Origin: UBA4656 sp002405525
Lineage (GTDB): Bacteria > Pseudomonadota > Gammaproteobacteria > Xanthomonadales > Ahniellaceae
DNA: 46,543 bases
NCBI GenBank assembly: GCA_036723735.1
Contig: DAIMGT010000025.1
Coordinates: 1 to 46,543, forward strand
Reading direction: 5' to 3'
Positions within the stretch are counted from its first letter, which is position 1. Each line of letters opens with the position of its first letter. Below are positions 39,410 through 46,543 of this stretch, piece after piece. Both the position numbers and the translations under genes were made by a program. Below the pieces are notes generated by a model, which did not search any database, was not told the origin of the DNA, and saw only the letters and a list, made by a program, of their open reading frames with translations.

Positions 39410-42400
39410 GTGTCGTCGCCAGCCCCTGCCGCCGCGTCTCTCGCCCGCGCAATCGCGCCGTCCACCGTCACCGCGCTGTACGCCGCGGATGAGTCGGCGC
39501 TGGTCCGCGCCCTCGCCGACGAAGCCGCGCTGCCGCCGGCCGAGCGCGACCTGGTGCTCTCGCGCGCCACCGAGCTGGTCGCCCGCGTGCGCGCCAGGGC
39601 GGGACAGCAGAGCCCGGTCGAATCCCTGATGCGCCAGTACGACCTGTCCAGCGAGGAAGGTGTGCTGCTGATGTGCGTAGCCGAAGCGCTGCTGCGCATC
39701 CCCGACGCCGACACCGCCGACAAGCTGATCGCCGACAAGCTCGGCGACGCCGATTGGGAATCGCACCTCGGCCGGTCGGACTCGCTGTTCGTCAACGCAT
39801 CGACCTGGGGCCTGATGCTCACCGGCAAGCTGATCGCGCTCGGCGGCGAGACCAGGCGCAACCCCTGGGCCGCGTTCAAGCGCCTGGTCGCGCGCTCGGG
39901 CGAGCCCGTGGTGCGCCTCGGCGTGCGCCAGGCCATGCGCATCATGGGCCACCAGTTCGTCATGGGCCGCACCATCGCCGAGGCGCTCGACCGCTCGCTG
40001 GACCACGCCGGCCGCGCCTACCGCCATTCCTTCGACATGCTCGGCGAGTCCGCGCTGACCCAGGCCGACGCCGAGCGCTACTTCGTCGCCTACCAGGAAG
40101 CGATCCGCGCCATCGGCGCGCGCGGCCCTCATGCCGATCTCGTCGCCGCGCCGTCGATTTCGGTCAAGTTGTCGGCCCTGCACCCGCGCTACGAGGTCGC
40201 GCAGCGCGCGCGGGTGATGGCCGAACTCACGCCCAAGGCGCTGGCGCTGGCGAAGCTCTCGCGCAGCGTCGGCATCCCGATGACGGTGGATGCCGAGGAA
40301 GCCGACCGCCTCGAGCTCTCGCTCGCGGTGCTGGCCGAGGTGTTCGCGCATCCGTCGCTCGAAGGCTGGAACGGCTTCGGCCTGGCCGTGCAGGCCTACC
40401 AGAAGCGCGCCGGCGCGGTGATCGACCACCTGGCCGGGCTCGCGCGCCGCCACGGCCGCCGCTGGAACGTGCGCCTGGTCAAGGGCGCCTACTGGGACTC
40501 CGAGGTCAAGCGCGCGCAGGTCGACGGCCACGCGGGCTACCCGGTGTTCACCCGCAAGGCCAACACCGACGTGTCCTACCTCGCCTGCGCGCGCGCGCTG
40601 TTCGCGCACGGCGACTGCTTCTACCCGCAGTTCGCCACCCACAACGCGCACACCATCGCCGCCATCCACCACCTCGCGCAGGGCCGGCCATTCGAGTTCC
40701 AGCGCCTGCATGGCATGGGCGGCGATCTCTATGCCGAAGTGATCGGCGAGCGCAACCTGAACGCGCCCTGCCGGGTCTACGCGCCGGTCGGCTCGCACGA
40801 GGACCTGCTGCCCTACCTGGTGCGCCGCCTGCTCGAGAACGGCGCCAACACGTCCTTCGTCAACCGCATCGTCGACGAGGCGACCCCGATCCAGCAGCTG
40901 GTCGCCGACCCGGTCGACCAGGTGCGCGGTTTCGATTCGATCGCGCATCCCCGCATCCCGCTGCCGATCGACCTGTTCGGCGCCGAAAGGAAGAACTCCA
41001 TGGGTGTGAACCTCGCCAACGACGCCGAACTCGGCGCCCTGCTCTCCGCGGTGAACGCCGCCCGCGGCCCGTGGAAGGCCGCCCCGCTGGTGCCGGGCTG
41101 GACCGCCTCGGGCCCCGAGATCCCGGTCACCGATCCCGCCGACCGCCGCCGCGTGGTCGGCCACTGGCGCGCCGCCGACGCGCAGGCGGTCGAGCGCGCG
41201 GTCGGCCTCGCGGTCGCCGCGCAGCCCGGCTGGGATGCACTGCCCGCGGCCTCGCGCGCGACCATCCTCGAGCACGCGGCCGACCTCATGGAGTTGCGCC
41301 GCGCGGAGTTCATCGCGCTGTGCACGCGCGAAGCCGGCAAGACGATCCCCGACGGCATCGCGGAAGTCCGCGAGGCGGTGGATTTCCTGCGCTATTACGC
41401 CGCGCTGGGACGGCGGATGTTCGGTGCACCGGAAGACCTGCCGGGCCCCACCGGCGAATCCAACCAGCTTTCCCTGCACGGCCGCGGCGTGTTCGTGGCG
41501 ATCAGTCCGTGGAACTTCCCGCTGGCGATCTTCATCGGCCAGATCAGCGCCGCGCTGATCGCCGGCAACAGCGTGCTGGCGAAACCTGCCGAGCAGACCA
41601 ACCTGGTCGGGTTCGCCGCCGTGCGCCTGCTGCACGAGGCCGGCGTGCCGGCGGACGTGCTGCAGTTCCTGCCCGGCGACGGCGCCGTGGTGGGCGCGGC
41701 GCTGACGCGCGACCCGCGCGTGACCGGCGTGGTGTTCACCGGCTCCACCGAGACCGCGCGCATCATCAACCGCACGCTGGCCGGCCGCGACGCCGCGCTC
41801 GCCACCCTGATCGCCGAAACCGGCGGCCAGAACGCGATCATCGCCGACTCGTCGGCACTGCCCGAACAACTGGTCAAGGACGCGATGGCCAGCGCCTTCA
41901 CCTCTGCCGGCCAACGCTGTTCGGCCGCGCGCGTGCTGTTCGTGCAGGAGGAGATCGCCGACAAGGTCTGCGCCATGCTGGCCGGCGCGATGGGCGAACT
42001 CACCGTCGGCGACCCGGGTCTGCTGTCGACCGACGTCGGCCCGGTGATCGACGAGGACGCGCGCCGGATCCTCGTCGAGCACGCCGCGCGCATGGACCGC
42101 GAGGCGCAGCTCATCCGCGCGGTCGAGCCAGGCCCCGCCTGCGGCCACGGTACCTTCTTCGGCCCGCGCGCCTACGAGATCCCCTCGCTCGCGACGCTGA
42201 CCCGCGAGGTGTTCGGCCCGATCCTGCACGTGGTGCGCTACGCCGCGCGCGACCTCGACGCGGTGATCGACGCCATCAACGCCACCGGCTACGGCCTCAC
42301 GCTCGGCATCCACAGCCGCATCGACGGCACCATCGCGCACATCCAGAAGCGCGTGCGCGCCGGCAACTGCTACGTCAACCGCAACATCATCGGCGCGGTG

Positions 42401-42556
42401 GTCGGCGTGCAGCCCTTCGGCGGCGAAGGCCTGTCCGGCACCGGCCCGAAGGCCGGCGGACCGCACTACCTCGCGCGCTTCGCCACCGAGCGCACGCTGA
42501 CCGTCAACACCACCGCGGCCGGCGGCAATGCGAGCCTGCTGACGCTGGGGGCCTGA
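39410..42556 (+). CDS. putA: Bifunctional proline dehydrogenase / P5C dehydrogenase PutA without DNA-binding domain
   Basis: Oxidises proline to glutamate in two steps with FAD and NAD. The 1048 residues comprise an N-terminal helical arm (SPVESLMRQYDLSSEEGVLL), the proline dehydrogenase barrel (about 130-440: MTVDAEEADRLE, VRLVKGAYWDSEVKRAQ), a linker and the aldehyde dehydrogenase domain (about 560-1010: ISPWNFPLAIF, VFTGSTETARI). The catalytic cysteine is C837 in SAGQRCSAAR. The end, GEGLSGTGPKAGGPHYLARF, is typical. The RHH repressor domain of enteric PutA is absent, and there is no long C-terminal extension. GTG at 39410 is chosen for its GGAGAG ribosome binding site. Confidence 0.96.
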   Translation: MSSPAPAAASLARAIAPSTVTALYAADESALVRALADEAALPPAERDLVLSRATELVARVRARAGQQSPVESLMRQYDLSSEEGVLLMCVAEALLRIPDADTADKLIADKLGDADWESHLGRSDSLFVNASTWGLMLTGKLIALGGETRRNPWAAFKRLVARSGEPVVRLGVRQAMRIMGHQFVMGRTIAEALDRSLDHAGRAYRHSFDMLGESALTQADAERYFVAYQEAIRAIGARGPHADLVAAPSISVKLSALHPRYEVAQRARVMAELTPKALALAKLSRSVGIPMTVDAEEADRLELSLAVLAEVFAHPSLEGWNGFGLAVQAYQKRAGAVIDHLAGLARRHGRRWNVRLVKGAYWDSEVKRAQVDGHAGYPVFTRKANTDVSYLACARALFAHGDCFYPQFATHNAHTIAAIHHLAQGRPFEFQRLHGMGGDLYAEVIGERNLNAPCRVYAPVGSHEDLLPYLVRRLLENGANTSFVNRIVDEATPIQQLVADPVDQVRGFDSIAHPRIPLPIDLFGAERKNSMGVNLANDAELGALLSAVNAARGPWKAAPLVPGWTASGPEIPVTDPADRRRVVGHWRAADAQAVERAVGLAVAAQPGWDALPAASRATILEHAADLMELRRAEFIALCTREAGKTIPDGIAEVREAVDFLRYYAALGRRMFGAPEDLPGPTGESNQLSLHGRGVFVAISPWNFPLAIFIGQISAALIAGNSVLAKPAEQTNLVGFAAVRLLHEAGVPADVLQFLPGDGAVVGAALTRDPRVTGVVFTGSTETARIINRTLAGRDAALATLIAETGGQNAIIADSSALPEQLVKDAMASAFTSAGQRCSAARVLFVQEEIADKVCAMLAGAMGELTVGDPGLLSTDVGPVIDEDARRILVEHAARMDREAQLIRAVEPGPACGHGTFFGPRAYEIPSLATLTREVFGPILHVVRYAARDLDAVIDAINATGYGLTLGIHSRIDGTIAHIQKRVRAGNCYVNRNIIGAVVGVQPFGGEGLSGTGPKAGGPHYLARFATERTLTVNTTAAGGNASLLTLGA

Positions 42557-42620
42557 GGCGCGGGCCGGCCGCGGGCGCGGAACCCGCGCCGCGCGGTGCC
42601 GGTCCAAACACGCCCCCCGC

Positions 42621-42626
42621 TATGCT
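42621..42626 (+). promoter_or_regulatory. -10 element of the GspA-like ATPase gene (predicted leaderless mRNA)
   Basis: TATGCT ends 7 nt before the ATG at 42633, so the predicted transcription start is the A of the start codon. The -35 region is not convincing. There is no Shine-Dalgarno sequence before the ATG. Confidence 0.45.
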
Positions 42627-42632
42627 TGGACC

Positions 42633-44216
42633 ATGTATCTGGAGTTCTTCGGCCTCGCCGAACCGCCGTTTTCGATCACTCCCGATCCGCGCTTCGTGTT
42701 TCTCAGCGAGCGCCACCGGGACGCACTCGCGCACCTGCTCTACGGCGTGGGCCAGGGCGGCGGCGGCGGCTTCGTGCAGCTCACCGGCGAGGTCGGCACC
42801 GGCAAGACCACGCTGTCACGCCTGCTGCTGGAACAACTGCCGGAGAACACGCGCGTCGCGCTGGTGCTCAATCCGCGGCTCTCGCCGGTGGAACTGCTGG
42901 AGACCATCGCCGAGGAACTCAAGCTCGACGCCGCGCCCGCGCGCGGCAGCATCAAGGCCCTGGTCGACCTGCTCAGCCACTACCTGCTCGATGCCTACGC
43001 CCAGGGGCTGCGCGTGGTGCTGGTGCTCGACGAAGCGCAGAACCTGTCCACCGAGGCGCTGGAGCAGGTGCGCCTGCTGACCAACCTCGAGACGCCGACC
43101 CAGAAGCTGCTGCAGATCATCCTGCTCGGCCAGCCGGAGCTGCGCGAGAAGCTCGCGCGGCCCGAACTGCGCCAGCTCGCGCAGCGCATCACCGCGCGCT
43201 ACCACCTCGCGCCGCTGGACGAGGCCGAGACCGACGCGTACCTGCGCCACCGCATCGCGGTGGCGGGCGGCAAGCGGTTTCCGTTCACCCGCCTCGGAAT
43301 GCGCGCGCTGCACCGCGTGACCGGCGGAGTACCGCGCCTGATCAACATCATCGCCGAGCGCGCCCTGCTGGCCGGCTACGTGACCGACGAGCCGCAGGTC
43401 GGCGAATCTCTGGTCACACATGCCGCCGACGAAGTGCTTGACCGGCCGCGACGCACGCGCAGACGCCTGGCCGCCGCGATCTTCGCGGTCGCCGCGGTGG
43501 TGCTCGCGGTCTTCGGCTGGCGCTGGATGGCGCAGACCGCACCGGCCCCGCCGCCCGAGACAGCACCGGCCTTGGCCCCGGCGCCGGCCGCGGAATCGCT
43601 GTCGGCGGCGCTGGCTGGCGTTCCGGAAGGGTCCGAACTGGCCGCGTGGACCCACCTGCTCGCGCTGTGGAAGGTCGATCCGGCGCAGGTCGCAGTGCGC
43701 GATGCGGCGCGCTGCCCGGCGCTGGTCACCCGCGATTTGTCCTGCCTGCGCGGCGGCGGCAACCTGGCCAAGCTGGAGGCGCTGGACCGGCCGGTGCTGC
43801 TGGCCCTGCGCGACCGCGAGCGCGCCCTGCTCGCGCTGTTGCTGGGCATCGACGAAGGGCGCGTGGCGCTCGACCTCGGCAGCCGCACCGCGACCGTGTC
43901 ACGCGCTGACCTCGAAGCGCACTGGCTGGGCGAGTACCTCGCGCTGTGGCGCATGCCGCTGACCGTAGACGACCGCATCCGCCGTGGCGCGATCGGCGCC
44001 CCCGTGGCCTGGCTGCAGCGCCAACTGGCGGCCTTCGATACACTGGATGTGTCCGAGGCCGGTCCCCCGCTCTTCGATGCCGCACTGGAAGCGCGCGTCC
44101 GCCGCGTGCAATCGCAGTTCGGCCTGCTGCCGGACGGGATCGTGGGCCCCGAGACGCAGCTGGCGCTGACTTCGCGCGATGCCAGCGGCCCGCGGCTCGC
44201 ACGTCAACTGCCCTGA
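42633..44216 (+). CDS. gspA: ExeA/GspA-like secretion ATPase with peptidoglycan-binding domain
   Basis: AAA-type ATPase that, with GspB, helps assemble the type II secretion channel across peptidoglycan. Of 527 residues, 1-270 form the ATPase: the opening YLEFFGLAEPPFSITPDPRF, Walker A GEVGTGKTT (52-60), Walker B VVLVLDEAQNL (D133, E134) and GGVPRLINIIAERALL. A membrane helix (279-297) leads to a periplasmic Pro/Ala linker. The C-terminal part ends with a peptidoglycan-binding-like fold (about 470-520, VQSQFGLLPDGIVGPETQLAL). The GspB-like gene starts 6 nt downstream. No other secretion genes are in the window. Confidence 0.9.
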   Translation: MYLEFFGLAEPPFSITPDPRFVFLSERHRDALAHLLYGVGQGGGGGFVQLTGEVGTGKTTLSRLLLEQLPENTRVALVLNPRLSPVELLETIAEELKLDAAPARGSIKALVDLLSHYLLDAYAQGLRVVLVLDEAQNLSTEALEQVRLLTNLETPTQKLLQIILLGQPELREKLARPELRQLAQRITARYHLAPLDEAETDAYLRHRIAVAGGKRFPFTRLGMRALHRVTGGVPRLINIIAERALLAGYVTDEPQVGESLVTHAADEVLDRPRRTRRRLAAAIFAVAAVVLAVFGWRWMAQTAPAPPPETAPALAPAPAAESLSAALAGVPEGSELAAWTHLLALWKVDPAQVAVRDAARCPALVTRDLSCLRGGGNLAKLEALDRPVLLALRDRERALLALLLGIDEGRVALDLGSRTATVSRADLEAHWLGEYLALWRMPLTVDDRIRRGAIGAPVAWLQRQLAAFDTLDVSEAGPPLFDAALEARVRRVQSQFGLLPDGIVGPETQLALTSRDASGPRLARQLP

Positions 44217-44221
44217 GCACC

Positions 44222-45064
44222 ATGTCGCTGATCCTCGACGCCCTGCGCAAGTCCGAACAACAGCGCCGCCTCGGCGAGCCGCCGACCCTGGGCAGCGAGA
44301 GTGCATGGGCCGCGCGGCGCTGGCATGCCGCGCCGTCGCGAGGCCTACGCACGCCGTGGATCGTCGGCGCGCTGGCGCTCGCGGCAGCGGCGGCCGGTAT
44401 CGCGTGGTGGCTGCGGCCGGTGGTCGCACCTGCGCTGGAGCGCGCCAGCGCGATGCCGACGGCAACGACACTGTCGTCGGATCCTGCCGCGTCGACGCCG
44501 GCGACGACCGATGCCGAGGCTTCGCCCGGCGCGGCATCGATGCCGTCGCCGGGCCTGACGCCGAAACCGCCGCCGGAGACCGCCGCGGGGACCGACGCCC
44601 TGCCTTCGATCCGCACCGAGCCGCCGCCGGGCGAGGACGCGGCCGCCGTCACCGTGCCGCTGGATGCGCCGCCGAACGTACCACCGCTCGCCACGGCGCC
44701 ACCCCAGCCCATGATCGATCCCGAGGCGCAGGGGGAATGGGCCACGATCCAGCCGATGCGGGAGCCCGCCAGGGTGGTGCCCGGGCAGCAGCCGGCGACG
44801 ACCGTTGCATCGCCGGCAGCCGCCGACGACGTCCCGCTCGTGTACACGCTGCCGCTGGCGACTCGACAGGCGCTGCCGAGGCTGAGGCTCACCATGCACG
44901 TCTGGAACGAGGACCCAGCCCGGCGCTTCGTGATCCTCGGCGATGCACGTACGGCGGAAGGCGAGGCAGCGGGCGATTCGCTCACGGTGGTCGAGATACG
45001 CCGCGACGGCGTGGTCCTGGATTTCCGCGGCACCCGGTTCCTGCTCCCGCGCGGCGGCTACTGA
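44222..45064 (+). CDS. gspB: GspB-like general secretion pathway protein
   Basis: Inner membrane partner of the GspA ATPase, 280 residues. The N-terminal SLILDALRKSEQQRRLGEPP is the signature of the GspB/ExeB cytoplasmic segment. One membrane helix (44-64) follows, then a long low-complexity Pro/Ala/Thr periplasmic linker (about 75-205). The C-terminal GspB domain reads PRLRLTMHVWNEDPARRFVI, VEIRRDGVVLDFRG and TRFLLPRGGY. The short spacing from gspA supports a shared operon and stoichiometric complex. Confidence 0.9.
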   Translation: MSLILDALRKSEQQRRLGEPPTLGSESAWAARRWHAAPSRGLRTPWIVGALALAAAAAGIAWWLRPVVAPALERASAMPTATTLSSDPAASTPATTDAEASPGAASMPSPGLTPKPPPETAAGTDALPSIRTEPPPGEDAAAVTVPLDAPPNVPPLATAPPQPMIDPEAQGEWATIQPMREPARVVPGQQPATTVASPAAADDVPLVYTLPLATRQALPRLRLTMHVWNEDPARRFVILGDARTAEGEAAGDSLTVVEIRRDGVVLDFRGTRFLLPRGGY

Positions 45065-45068
45065 GCCG

Positions 45069-45749
45069 GTGTTCGTCCGCGTCCACAGCCGCCGTAGGCC
45101 GACGGTGCCGTGGGCCACGGCGGCGGTCGCTGCCGCCTGCGTGGTGGCCTTCTTGGCGCTCGGCACCTTCACCGACACCGAGCGGTCGGCGATGCTGTCC
45201 ACCTGGGGCGTGGTGCCCGACGTGCTGCTCGGCCCCGCGTGGGCGGCCGGCGATCCGCTCGCGGCGCGTCCGGCGACCCTGCTGACCTCGCTGCTGCTGC
45301 ATGCTGATTGGCTGCACCTGTCCGGCAACGTGCTGTTTCTGCTGATCCTGGGTTTCGCCGCCGAACGGGCGCTCGGCCCGCTGCGTTTCCTGGGCCTGTT
45401 CCTGGCCTGCGGTGCGATCGCGAATGTGGCCGGTGCGTGGGTGCTGTCCGGCGGTTCGGCGCCGATCGTGGGCGCCAGTGGCGCCGTGTCGGCGATCGTC
45501 GGCGCGTGGCTTGCGCTGTTTCCGCGCGCGAACCTCGGCCTGGTGCTGCCGCTCGGTCTATACCTGGAGTTCGTGCGCGTGCCCGCGCCGCTGCTGATCG
45601 GTTTCTGGGTGCTGCTGCAGGTGGCCTTCAGCCTGGTCGATCCCGCATTTGGCAAGGTGGCGTGGAGCGTCCATCTGGCGGGCTTCGCACTGGGCGCGGC
45701 GTTCGCGCTGGTTTCACGGCCCGCGCTGGCCCGGCGCCAGCGCGGCTGA
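45069..45749 (+). CDS. Rhomboid family intramembrane serine protease
   Basis: Membrane protease of 226 residues with six or seven helices. The conserved LHADWLHLSGNVLFL (78-92) carries the oxyanion-stabilising Asn. The catalytic Ser is S137 in VGASGAVSAIVGAW, and its partner is H202 in SVHLAGFALG. The start is GTG at 45069, 4 nt after the gspB stop, so it is likely part of that operon. Substrates are unknown. The spacing and motif resemble standard rhomboids rather than clearly a rhombosortase. Confidence 0.9.
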   Translation: MFVRVHSRRRPTVPWATAAVAAACVVAFLALGTFTDTERSAMLSTWGVVPDVLLGPAWAAGDPLAARPATLLTSLLLHADWLHLSGNVLFLLILGFAAERALGPLRFLGLFLACGAIANVAGAWVLSGGSAPIVGASGAVSAIVGAWLALFPRANLGLVLPLGLYLEFVRVPAPLLIGFWVLLQVAFSLVDPAFGKVAWSVHLAGFALGAAFALVSRPALARRQRG

Positions 45750-45791
45750 TCGGCTTTCCCGCTCCCGCGCGATCGACGACAATCCGCGACG

Positions 45792-46543
45792 ATGTCGTCC
45801 CTGCCCATCGCCCTCGCGCTGCCCTTCGCGGCCGCACTGGTGCTCGCGCTAGCGCCCCGGCTTGGCCGCTCGGCGTCGGCTGCGATCGTCGCACTCGCGG
45901 CGCTCGGCGGGCTGGCGCTGCTGGCCCCGATGGCCGCGCCCGTCGCCGGTGGCGAGATCGTGCGCTTCCACGCCGACTGGCTGCCATCGCTGGGGCTGGC
46001 CTTCAGCCTGCGCGTCGATGGCCTGGCGTGGATGTTCGCTGCGATCGTGCTCGGCATCGGTGCGCTGATCGTGCTCTACGCGCGCTGGTACCTCGCCGAT
46101 GAAGACCCGCCGGCGACCTTCTTCGCCATGCTCGCCCTGTTCATGGGTGCGATGCTGGGCATCACCCTGGCCGGCAACCTGCTGTTGCTGGTGGTGTTCT
46201 GGGAACTGACCGCCATCTCGTCCTTCTTGCTGATCGGCTTCTGGCACCACCGCGCCGACGCGCGCGCGGGCGCGCGCATGGCGCTGGCGATCACCGGCAT
46301 GGGCGGCCTGTGCCTGCTGGCCGGCGCGCTGGTGCTCGGCCACATCGTCGGCAGCTACGAGCTCGACGCGGTGCTCGCCGCCGGCGACGCGATCCGCGCC
46401 CACGCGCTGTACGAGACCGCGCTGGTGCTGGTGCTGCTGGGCGCCTTCACCAAGTCCGCGCAGTTCCCTTTCCATTCCTGGCTGCCGCACGCGATGGCCG
46501 CACCCACGCCGGTGTCGGCCTACCTGCACTCGGCCACCATGGT
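45792..46543 (+). CDS. Antiporter-like membrane subunit of the MrpA/NuoL type, truncated by window end
   Basis: First 250 residues of a large proton-translocating membrane protein related to Na+/H+ antiporter subunit A and complex I subunit L. VDGLAWMFAAIVLGIGALIVLYARWYL, FWELTAISSFLLIGFW (with the key Glu of TM5) and GAFTKSAQFPFHSWLPHAMAAPTPVSAYLHSATM (with the conserved Lys) are diagnostic. The pairing of LYARWYL with the FFAMLALFMGAMLG helix favours MrpA/MnhA over NuoL. The reading frame is open at base 46543. A GACAAT box ends 9 nt before the ATG. The remaining Mrp genes would be expected beyond the window. Confidence 0.85.
   Translation, partial: MSSLPIALALPFAAALVLALAPRLGRSASAAIVALAALGGLALLAPMAAPVAGGEIVRFHADWLPSLGLAFSLRVDGLAWMFAAIVLGIGALIVLYARWYLADEDPPATFFAMLALFMGAMLGITLAGNLLLLVVFWELTAISSFLLIGFWHHRADARAGARMALAITGMGGLCLLAGALVLGHIVGSYELDAVLAAGDAIRAHALYETALVLVLLGAFTKSAQFPFHSWLPHAMAAPTPVSAYLHSATM

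Noticed and set aside
38924..42607. 1227-codon open frame antisense to putA
   Set aside because: PutA on the plus strand has intact catalytic motifs across the whole span; the minus frame has the biased composition of a mirror frame and no domain.
45069..45749. Rhombosortase assignment for the rhomboid protein
   Set aside because: The motifs are those of general rhomboid proteases, and no GlyGly-CTERM protein is in the window; the more specific name is not supported.
1..46543. tRNA, rRNA, CRISPR array, prophage or insertion sequence
   Set aside because: I saw no cloverleaf with a conserved T-loop, no regularly spaced direct repeats, and no transposase, integrase or phage genes among the assigned reading frames. 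A covariance-model scan would be needed to exclude small RNAs fully.

Overview
The window is a strongly GC-rich, gene-dense stretch of bacterial chromosome. Gene content and order point to a gammaproteobacterium, most likely of the Xanthomonadales/Lysobacterales. The evidence is a tsaD-folB / rpsU-yqeY-dnaG divergent pair, an aa3-type cytochrome oxidase cluster with DUF2244, DUF2909 and SURF1 members, a PutA without a DNA-binding domain, and a GspA/GspB-type pair. This placement is inference; no rRNA or tRNA gene is present to confirm it. Nearly all DNA is coding, and nothing resembles a prophage, insertion sequence, CRISPR array or genomic island.

Layout. 1-5186: a TauE/SafE exporter open at the window edge, then slt, an atypical SDR (NDUFA9-like) and cca. 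5254-11829: a minus-strand operon tetR, membrane fusion protein, RND pump and outer membrane factor, with an inverted-repeat operator over the tetR promoter. 11915-19989: MidA-like methyltransferase and VanZ-like protein, a pteridine reductase, a DUF6159 membrane protein, folK with a TPR-sulfotransferase, a protein with an IPTL-CTERM-like tail, then folB and tsaD. Three pterin/folate genes lie within about 5.5 kb. 20134-22929: rpsU, yqeY, dnaG, with a paired REP-like element before dnaG. 22937-27089: an exported glycogen-debranching-like lipoprotein, a VOC protein and a GhrA-type reductase. 27166-35670: the cytochrome oxidase cluster, read on the minus strand in the order DUF2244, coxB, coxA, a 46-aa small assembly protein, ctaG, coxC, then SURF1, a Sco-like CX3C protein, ctaA and ctaB; a DUF2909 gene sits inside on the opposite strand. 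35920-39101: an ECF sigma factor overlapping a large Ser/Thr kinase with a helical-repeat tail. 39410-42556: putA. 42633-45749: a GspA/ExeA ATPase, a GspB-like protein and a rhomboid protease. 45792-end: the start of an MrpA/NuoL-type antiporter subunit.

Two features recur. Many neighbouring genes overlap as ATGA or GTGA (2939, 11194, 12301, 15877, 26160, 29837, 32426, 36492), which suggests translational coupling. In four genes (tetR, the sulfotransferase, tsaD, the GspA ATPase) a good -10 hexamer ends exactly 7 nt before the start codon, which predicts leaderless mRNAs.

I found no clearly new multi-gene system. The best leads are the sigma/kinase module, the exported debranching-like enzyme, the CTERM-tailed protein, the Sco-like member of the oxidase cluster and the repeat elements.
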